From Cephalothrix spiralis (lineage: Eukaryota; Nemertea; Palaeonemertea; Archinemertea; Cephalotrichidae), in assembly GCA_032353305.1 (NCBI GenBank), contig JAUCNG010233302.1, positions 1 to 12,767 on the forward strand: a stretch of 12,767 nucleotides of DNA, read 5' to 3'. The notes under the pieces are model-generated. The model had not been told where the DNA came from. It did not search any database and saw nothing but the letters and a program-made list of their open reading frames with translations. Below, in pieces: positions 8,041 through 12,767 of the stretch (position 1 is the stretch's first letter; every line of letters begins with the position of its first letter). The position numbers and the translations under genes are program-made.

Positions 8041-8116
8041 AGTATACTAAGTATTTGAGGTTGTGGGCATTGTTGGTAATATAAACAATTGGACGGTTAA
8101 TTTGCGAGCGCTAAAC

Positions 8117-8249
8117 TGTACAAAAAGAGTTCCCCAAACGGTATCGAATTCATGAGGTTAAGATGGGGCTAAAAATCCTAACATCCTAGGAGTATGGGGT
8201 CAGCTACCTGCCAATATACGAAACTGCTCGGGGGACATCTTTTTGTACA
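8117..8249. repeat. Short inverted-repeat element, 133 bp
   Basis: TGTACAAAAAGAGTTCCCC (8117-8135) matches the inverse of GGGGACATCTTTTTGTACA (8231-8249) at 17 of 19 positions. Further out, CAGTTAGCAAAT (near 8269) weakly mirrors the left flank. It is non-coding and MITE-like, with no clear target duplication. Confidence 0.55.
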
Positions 8250-8346
8250 ATTTTTCAGTCCAAATATCAGTTAGCAAATCGGTTATGAAAGACATAGTCA
8301 CTCTTGATTATTTGTACCTCTAAGTCTAGTTCCGTCGCACTGGGGG

Positions 8347-8440
8347 CTAGTGAATCCGTAAGCCATATTGGGAAAATATAAGAAAATAAAAATTAAAATC
8401 AATTTATCTTTTCTCCCAATATGGCGTACTGATCCACTAG
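8347..8440. repeat. 28-bp-arm hairpin element ending in CTAG
   Basis: The left arm (8347-8374, CTAGTGAATCCGTAAGCCAT...) and right arm (8413-8440) are inverse copies matching at about 24-25 of 28 positions, around a 38-bp AT-rich loop. Both outer ends read CTAG. It could fold into a long stem and may be a foldback element. Confidence 0.65.
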
Positions 8441-8833
8441 ACTACAAGAATGAGAGTAATTTGCCCCTCGAAAGTAGACTATATCTACTCCATGTATTTA
8501 CTATCGGTTGAGTGCAGATGTTAGAGCAATAGATCTTATTAGTTATTATCAAGAGCTATCAACTATAAAGTAAAAAAAAATCCACAATGAAACAAAAAAC
8601 AAAATTAAGATAATTTATTTTAATAAAAAACGAACAAAAAAGAAATAAATTCATTGCTTTAGTTTCATTTTGGATTTTTTGCCAACACCTACATTACAAG
8701 ATTGCGGTATACGTATCGTTTTCCACTCAAAAGATAGCTTGATAATTGACGAAACATGTATACTGGGATACTATAAGATGCAATTGAATAAGTAATTTGG
8801 ATTAAAACGACCACTATATTGAAATAAGGGTTG

Positions 8834-8839
8834 TTTATT
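8834..8839 (-). terminator. Poly(A) signal AATAAA for the CXC/ballast gene
   Basis: The plus strand reads TTTATT, i.e. AATAAA on the minus strand, 73 nt after the stop codon of the minus-strand gene. Position and orientation suit a typical short 3' UTR. Confidence 0.6.
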
Positions 8840-8912
8840 ACTATAATAAATTGCAGTAAAGAGTGCTATTAATAGAATTATATAGATTACAATGATATAA
8901 AAACATACAACA

Positions 8913-9401
8913 TTAGCGCTGAGCATTTTGGTCCCTTGTAGTTATAAAACCAGTATATATTCCATCCGGACTCGGATATTTACTCCTAATTAGATTCACA
9001 ATACAAGAGGGCACAACAATTCTACGTCCCTTTCCTTGATAGCCGTACATGAACAGAATGAATTGTCGATAACAAGAATGTCTTTGAGCTCTATTTTGAT
9101 GAATGGGAACATTAACAAACACAGCCGCTATATTGTTTATACCGACATCAACATTATCCCTTCCAATCACTATTTCTCTTATCCTTGGTTGAAGGGTTTG
9201 ACAATATCTGGACCTGCAACATTTGTTCTCCCTTGCTGTCGGCATAGGGGTGCAATGTCCACAAATACACCAATCTGGGGTCGTTTCAGGTTGCTTCTCT
9301 GGATATTTTTCTTTCAGTTGGTCGGCTTCAGATGAGTAGAGCTTTAGGAGCCTAAGAAGCTCTTTTCTAGCCTCTAGATGGCTTAATCGATCAACCAATT
9401 T
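8913..9401 (-). CDS. Exon 3: P2X7-type ballast domain
   Basis: Encodes residues 205-366 and the stop. The helix LSHLEARKELLRLLKLY is followed by W248-CICGHC-x10-NKCCRSRYC (Cys 249, 251, 254, 265, 266, 271), matching the zinc-binding cysteine cluster of the P2X7 C-terminus. SCYRQFILFMYGYQGKGRR and IVVPSCIVNLIRSKYPSPDG match its second half (C314, C337). In P2X7 the domain binds Zn2+ and GDP/GTP. The key cysteines are kept, so folding is likely. The stop directly follows the domain. Confidence 0.85.
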   Translation of the reverse strand, partial: KLVDRLSHLEARKELLRLLKLYSSEADQLKEKYPEKQPETTPDWCICGHCTPMPTARENKCCRSRYCQTLQPRIREIVIGRDNVDVGINNIAAVFVNVPIHQNRAQRHSCYRQFILFMYGYQGKGRRIVVPSCIVNLIRSKYPSPDGIYTGFITTRDQNAQR

Positions 9402-11649
9402 CTAAAAGGAAAATAAATATACATTAGCATTTAGTTTGCCATAAATTTTGGGGCTTACCAGGTAAAGGGGGGGGGGGTGGATGAGGCCTGAAAAATTTCA
9501 AAGGGGTTGTCAACAATTTTGAAGGTGTATGCAAATTTATTCTGAAAAAATTGCATAAAATTTGGGTTGGTTTATATCTAAAAAAAGAAAAATCTATGGG
9601 GGGTCAAGGAAGTACATACATTTATTTAATCACTCTGAAATTCGGTATATTTTAAGTTATAAAATGAATATTTGAAAAACCAAAAAAAAAACCAAAATGT
9701 CATTTATAAAAGCATCCAACTAGTAGGTGAAACAAAACTTCTAAACTTGCTTTAGTCTGACACCAAAACCTGGTTCATCCTGATTTTGCTTGCACCTATA
9801 TGCAAAAAATGGTTGGAACTTTATCAAAACCCATATATTCTTGATTTTATTTTGTGTCCCAAGGAAAAACTTTTGCTTGATTTATAAAGCAAGGGTTCAT
9901 TTCATCATTTGGTTTGATGAACTTTTGTGATAAGATATTATTTCAGAACATCAATTATAAAACTAACCTGAATATCACAAGTGGGTGGTGCAGGGTTTCT
10001 GTCTAAATTAGGTGGTCCTACAGGAGTAGCAGCTGGCACTGTTCTTGGAGCTGCAGCTGGCACTGTTCTTGGTGCTGTAGCTACAGGTGATTGATTAGTT
10101 CTACTGACAGGAGGTTCTTCAGTCTGAAAAAATAATGAATTCAAGGTCAATACAATATACAAAAAACTTGCATGGATAAAATGTATGTGCACATATAGGG
10201 GGACACCCAAGACTAAAACAGTCTACTTAGTCAGGGAAAATGTCCTGAAATAGTCTTATATTTGCATGCGGATGCAATATGTTGTATGCATAATATTTTC
10301 TCAACCGAACTTGTCGCGACAACAAGTTTTGTATATAACCTTAAATTACATCTAATGTATCTGGATGTATTCTGATAATTCTATTATGACCAATTTAAAC
10401 ATTATAATTTCATACAACACTACTCTAGTAAATACTAAGAAAAACACAATAAGTTCTGTGTATAACTGTAATACTCTTCTTTTCCCTAAGAGACATCATC
10501 AGGGACTGATAAGACATTGTTTACAAAAACTACTCTAGTTGCTGAAACGTTAAAGCAGGTCTCAAGTCTTATGTCATTTTTCATAATTTATGCGGTTCAA
10601 GTTGACAGAAAAAGGATCCAAGACGCGAAAGGAGTCTCAAAAATTTTGACAAACAAAATGGATACAATTTAATTTTTAATATCGCTGTAAAAAATGAATT
10701 GATAAAGTGTTTCTAGTAAATAAAAAACAATACAGTACTGGTATCTAAATATATATCATAAACAAGTTGTTGTAACAAAATATCACTACAGACCTGCAGA
10801 CTCAAATTTATCAACCAATTTACCGAAGTCAATTTTTCATCGAATAAAAGAACATATGCGACATAATTTCAGTTGCCGGAAGCCGCCATTTTGTTTTACT
10901 AAATATAGTTAAACAGTATCGATCGCGTAATTGTTGGCAGAAATATGCTTTGCGATCTTTTATCCCGCCTTTTATTCAATGTTGCACAAATATTATGACG
11001 ATATATTAAACGGTCGACCTTTTTTTTTAGGTCAACAAATCAAAAATCGGGTGGGCTGCGGGCGAACAGTAACAAAACTTCGGCAGGCTGTTGGGAACTT
11101 ATCGGTAAAAACCTGCGGGGATCCGGCGGAAAATTTTGATGGATTCCAACCTGAGAATATATTTAAAAAGTAAAAAAAACTGAAGTTACTTACACGAAAG
11201 TTCTTGCAAATTTTCTTTGGATTCTTTCCACTCTTTTTGCAACTGCATCTTGAGGTGCATAACATTTTCTTGGCACGGCATATACATGATCTGACGCAAG
11301 CACCTTTACAGCAGCAACCTTGGTCTGGCTCAGTTTGGTCTGAAGGTTGGGGCTGCTGGGTCGAAGTTGATGGCTGAGGACTAGCATGGACTGAAGATGA
11401 TGAGCGAGGACTGCCATGGACTAAAGGTTCCTGGGTTGATGTCGACAGGAGAGGACTGTCAGTTTCTAAAGACTGTTCGACCGATGAGTCAAAAATGGTA
11501 GATTTCTTCTGCCTTTTTCTTGGTTTTCGGCCAAGAATAACATCAATGTCATCAATATCCCAATTTTCCTCAATTTGATGTCTTGGATCTTCTATGTCAC
11601 TGCTGCTTGTATCCGGATTTTCAAAAATATAATTGTTGAGTTGTGTCAT
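8913..11649 (-). CDS. Three-exon gene: CXC-like cysteine motif plus P2X7-type ballast domain protein, 366 aa
   Basis: Minus-strand exons 11649-11194, 10123-9968 and 9401-8913 join in phase 0 (1101 nt). Donors are GTAAGT and GTTAGT; acceptors are TTTTTTCAG and CCTTTTAG. An in-frame TGA 10 codons upstream supports the ATG at 11649. Layout: acidic N-terminus, basic RKPRKRQKK (41-49, likely nuclear signal), Ser/Pro spacer, ten-cysteine CXC/TCR-like motif (112-148), Pro/Ala spacer, a Leu-rich helix (206-226), then a domain with WCICGHC, ENKCCRSRYC, CYRQF, VPSCIVNLIR and GIYTGF. That last domain strongly resembles the cytoplasmic Zn- and guanine-nucleotide-binding ballast domain of P2X7 receptors. 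There are no transmembrane segments, so this is not a channel. Stand-alone ballast proteins are known in invertebrates; their role is not established. A further small exon in the 1070-bp first intron cannot be excluded. Confidence 0.8.
9402..9967 (-). other. Intron 2 (566 bp) of the CXC/ballast gene
   Basis: Bounded by GTTAGT and CTTTTAG on the minus strand. An 11-base G run lies at 9467-9477. The rest is AT-rich and I see no repeat family or coding signal in it. Confidence 0.65.
9968..10123 (-). CDS. Exon 2: Pro/Ala-rich linker
   Basis: 156 nt, phase 0 at both ends, residues 153-204 (TEEPPVSRTNQSP ... PPTCDIQ). It contains a 24-bp duplication coding for APRTVPA twice. The sequence is low-complexity and probably unstructured. 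Being symmetrical, it could be skipped without a frameshift. The acceptor is TTTTTTCAG and the donor CAG|GTTAGT. Confidence 0.7.
10031..10078 (-). repeat. Coding 24-bp direct repeat, 2 copies
   Basis: AGCTGGCACTGTTCTTGG occurs at 10031 and again at 10055 on the plus strand, giving the repeated APRTVPA peptide in the linker of the minus-strand protein. Confidence 0.85.
10419..10539. repeat. 11-bp direct repeat bracketing a ~100-bp segment
   Basis: ACTACTCTAGT occurs at 10419-10429 and 10529-10539. The enclosed segment has CCCTAAGAGACATCATCAGG, whose inverse contains CTGATGATGTCTCTTAGGG. The flanking repeats could be a target duplication of a short inserted element, or chance. Confidence 0.3.
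10876..10893 (-). promoter_or_regulatory. ETS + YY1-like site pair inside intron 1
   Basis: The plus strand reads CCGGAAGCCGCCATTTTG. CCGGAAG is an ETS core, and the inverse of GCCGCCATTTTG is CAAAATGGCGGC, one base off the TISU/YY1 consensus. Such pairs mark TATA-less metazoan promoters. The ATG here opens only MAASGN before a stop, so it would be a leader ORF or a non-coding first exon. Confidence 0.4.
11194..11649 (-). CDS. Exon 1: basic region and CXC/TCR-like cysteine motif
   Basis: Encodes residues 1-152 and ends CGT|GTAAGT. After an acidic segment (DIEDPRHQIEENWDIDDIDV) comes RKPRKRQKK. A Ser/Pro linker follows with two VH[G/A]SP blocks, a short internal duplication. The cysteine motif has the pattern CCC-x3-C-x3-C-x-C-x6-C-x3-C-x-C-x10-C (residues 112-148). 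It resembles one repeat of the tesmin/TSO1 CXC DNA-binding domain, which normally has two repeats; only one is present here. Confidence 0.8.
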
Positions 11650-12767
11650 GATTGCTTGTAAATATATTGTGAATTGTCAGTGTAACTTCTGCCTTTATAT
11701 GTAATCCAATAATTCCTTGATTTTATACTTGTCTCATAGTCATAAACTAGACATGGGGGGAATGCCAATGCCATGTTTAGCTGCCAAAACAATATCATGA
11801 TTATGTGAACAATACCCTGTCTAGATAAATCTTTATCCAAAAATAATGTTTATTTATAAATCTAATTTGTAATTGTTCCAGTCCGTCAAATCAAAATCAA
11901 TGATCCGATTTCGACAGATGTTTATTTTACAATTTGGAAAGTTACTCGATGTTTTTAACACTTCTGAGGCCTTATTTTCGATTTGAATAGATTGTACTAT
12001 CTGTCTTATGCAATCAAGATATTACAGAATATCTTACATTTGATTTTCTATGACTTACAAAACCAATAATCCGATGAAAACGAAATATTTCGTCACATTT
12101 TAAATTCAGCAGTCGCCATTTTTATTTTTGGGTGTAAGACTACTATTTGCATCTACATTTCGATCGCCGCGACTCCTGGTGCCGTAGTCGATCACTATTC
12201 ACCGCAACAGATGGCCTTTAAATTATATAACAATTATTTAGATTAGTCATTGTAAATCTGTGAGCTATCAGAGTTTGGTGCTGTTTTTGTCTCTTTTAAG
12301 ATATTGAGGTAATTTATTCATTTCATATGAATTTTGAATCTTCGAGTTCTAAAGAAACTCTTTTTATAGTTCCTTTTATAAAAATATAGTCTCTTCTGTC
12401 ACATTGTAAATTTATTTTATTTTGTACCAAGGGGGGATGTGGTGATCAAAGTTTGGTTTCATTGTAAATGTATGATTTTAACTTTTAACTAAATTTGACT
12501 TTTTGAATCTTGACATGTACTATTTTTTTAATGACACTGACACTAAAAGGTAAAGCTTTGAGAGCGTTCAAAGTATTTAACAAAGCTTGGAACTTAGCTT
12601 TTAGACCTGGGGAAGCATTTTCTGTTTCAACTTTGCAGATTGTATTTATGATGTCAGATTACGTCAAATGCCCTTTTTAACATTTTTAAGACAGTCGAGA
12701 GAAAAAATTCAAAAATAGAAAGTTGTGCGTCAATGATGAATGTGGTGTTTACCTTTTTGGGCTGTAG
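11650..12767. other. Upstream region of the CXC/ballast gene, no gene seen
   Basis: 1118 bp of AT-rich DNA. On the minus strand AAAATGGCGACTGCTG (around 12108-12123) is YY1-like and resembles the plus-strand gene's start region, but opens only an 8-codon frame; it may mark a distal promoter or non-coding first exon. A GC-richer patch lies at 12170-12214. A possible LTR start is at 12429-12440. Otherwise nothing recognisable. Confidence 0.5.
12429..12440 (+). mobile_element. Possible LTR-retrotransposon polypurine tract and 3' LTR start
   Basis: AAGGGGGGA (12429-12437) runs directly into TGTGGTGATC. A purine tract abutting a TG dinucleotide is the usual layout at the 3' LTR boundary of Gypsy-type elements. 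No retroviral-like coding sequence lies upstream in the window and the LTR end is not visible, so this would be a remnant or a partial view. Confidence 0.3.

Larger units (their letters stand above)
6932..8912. other. Intergenic region between the 3' ends of two convergent genes
   Basis: 1981 bp without a supportable gene. It contains a GC-richer hairpin cluster (6994-7067), a satellite-like array (7080-8040), two inverted-repeat elements (8117-8249 and 8347-8440) and the likely 3' UTR of the minus-strand gene. Frames here are short and unlike any protein I know. Confidence 0.7.
10124..11193 (-). other. Intron 1 (1070 bp) of the CXC/ballast gene
   Basis: It holds the TTGTCGCGACAA palindrome (10311-10322), an 11-bp direct repeat pair (10419-10429 and 10529-10539), a promoter-like ETS/YY1 cluster (10876-10893) and an unusually GC-rich stretch (about 11040-11140). 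The 5' exon's frame stays open into that stretch down to 11032, but the excellent GTAAGT donor at 11193-11188 argues that it is intronic. An 80-codon plus-strand frame there (10931-11173) resembles nothing I know. Confidence 0.6.

Noticed and set aside
9036-9335. 99-codon plus-strand frame opposite the ballast exon
   Set aside because: Antisense shadow of an exon with clear P2X7-type motifs.
8913-9401. Part of a true P2X receptor channel
   Set aside because: No transmembrane helices or extracellular P2X loop in any exon or intervening sequence; only the cytoplasmic ballast-type domain is present.
10931-11173. 80-codon plus-strand frame in intron 1 of the minus-strand gene
   Set aside because: Somewhat GC-rich and preceded by a good polypyrimidine-AG at 11030, but the peptide resembles nothing known and no partner exon was found; noted under the intron only.
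1-12767. CRISPR array, prokaryotic operon or phage region
   Set aside because: Spliced genes, poly(A) signals and a SINE make this eukaryotic; tandem repeats here lack unique spacers of uniform length.

Overview
The window is animal nuclear DNA, most likely from a marine invertebrate. It is AT-rich. Both genes are split by introns with canonical GT-AG borders, and non-coding DNA crowded with inverted repeats, tRNA-derived SINEs and degenerate satellite units surrounds them. The phylum cannot be fixed from sequence alone. The recurring palindrome ATAGGCCTAT is something I associate with echinoderm, hemichordate or lancelet intergenic DNA, but that is only an impression.

Layout. (1) 147-6931, plus strand: a six-exon gene whose exons join in frame to an 816-residue protein. 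Its C-terminal half is a Kolobok-type DDE transposase, or a host protein derived from one. Its N-terminal half is non-catalytic: a small basic helical module, a PLDLR peptide, a glutamate/serine-rich acid patch and five 14-residue repeats. (2) Its introns hold a 210-bp MITE-like element, two copies of one tRNA-derived SINE in opposite orientations, another TIR-bearing element, short tandem duplications and hairpins. (3) 6932-8912: the 2-kb region between the two convergent genes, with a cluster of hairpins, a roughly 1-kb array of degenerate units about 135-155 bp long, and two short inverted-repeat elements. (4) 11649-8913, minus strand: a three-exon gene for a 366-residue soluble protein. 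A basic N-terminal region and a cysteine-rich CXC/TCR-like motif are linked by a Ser/Pro/Ala-rich spacer to a domain closely resembling the cytoplasmic C-terminal 'ballast' domain of the P2X7 receptor, without any channel part. (5) 11650-12767: upstream DNA of that gene, with a YY1-like motif and a possible LTR-retrotransposon polypurine tract and LTR start near 12429-12440.

How the parts may fit together. Both proteins look nuclear and DNA-associated (DDE domain; basic stretch plus CXC-like motif), both have repeat-built linkers, and the genes converge. They may be the transposase and accessory gene of one large Kolobok-like element, a co-domesticated pair, or unrelated neighbours. No TTAA-flanked terminal repeats enclosing both genes can be seen, so the paired-unit idea is only a hypothesis.
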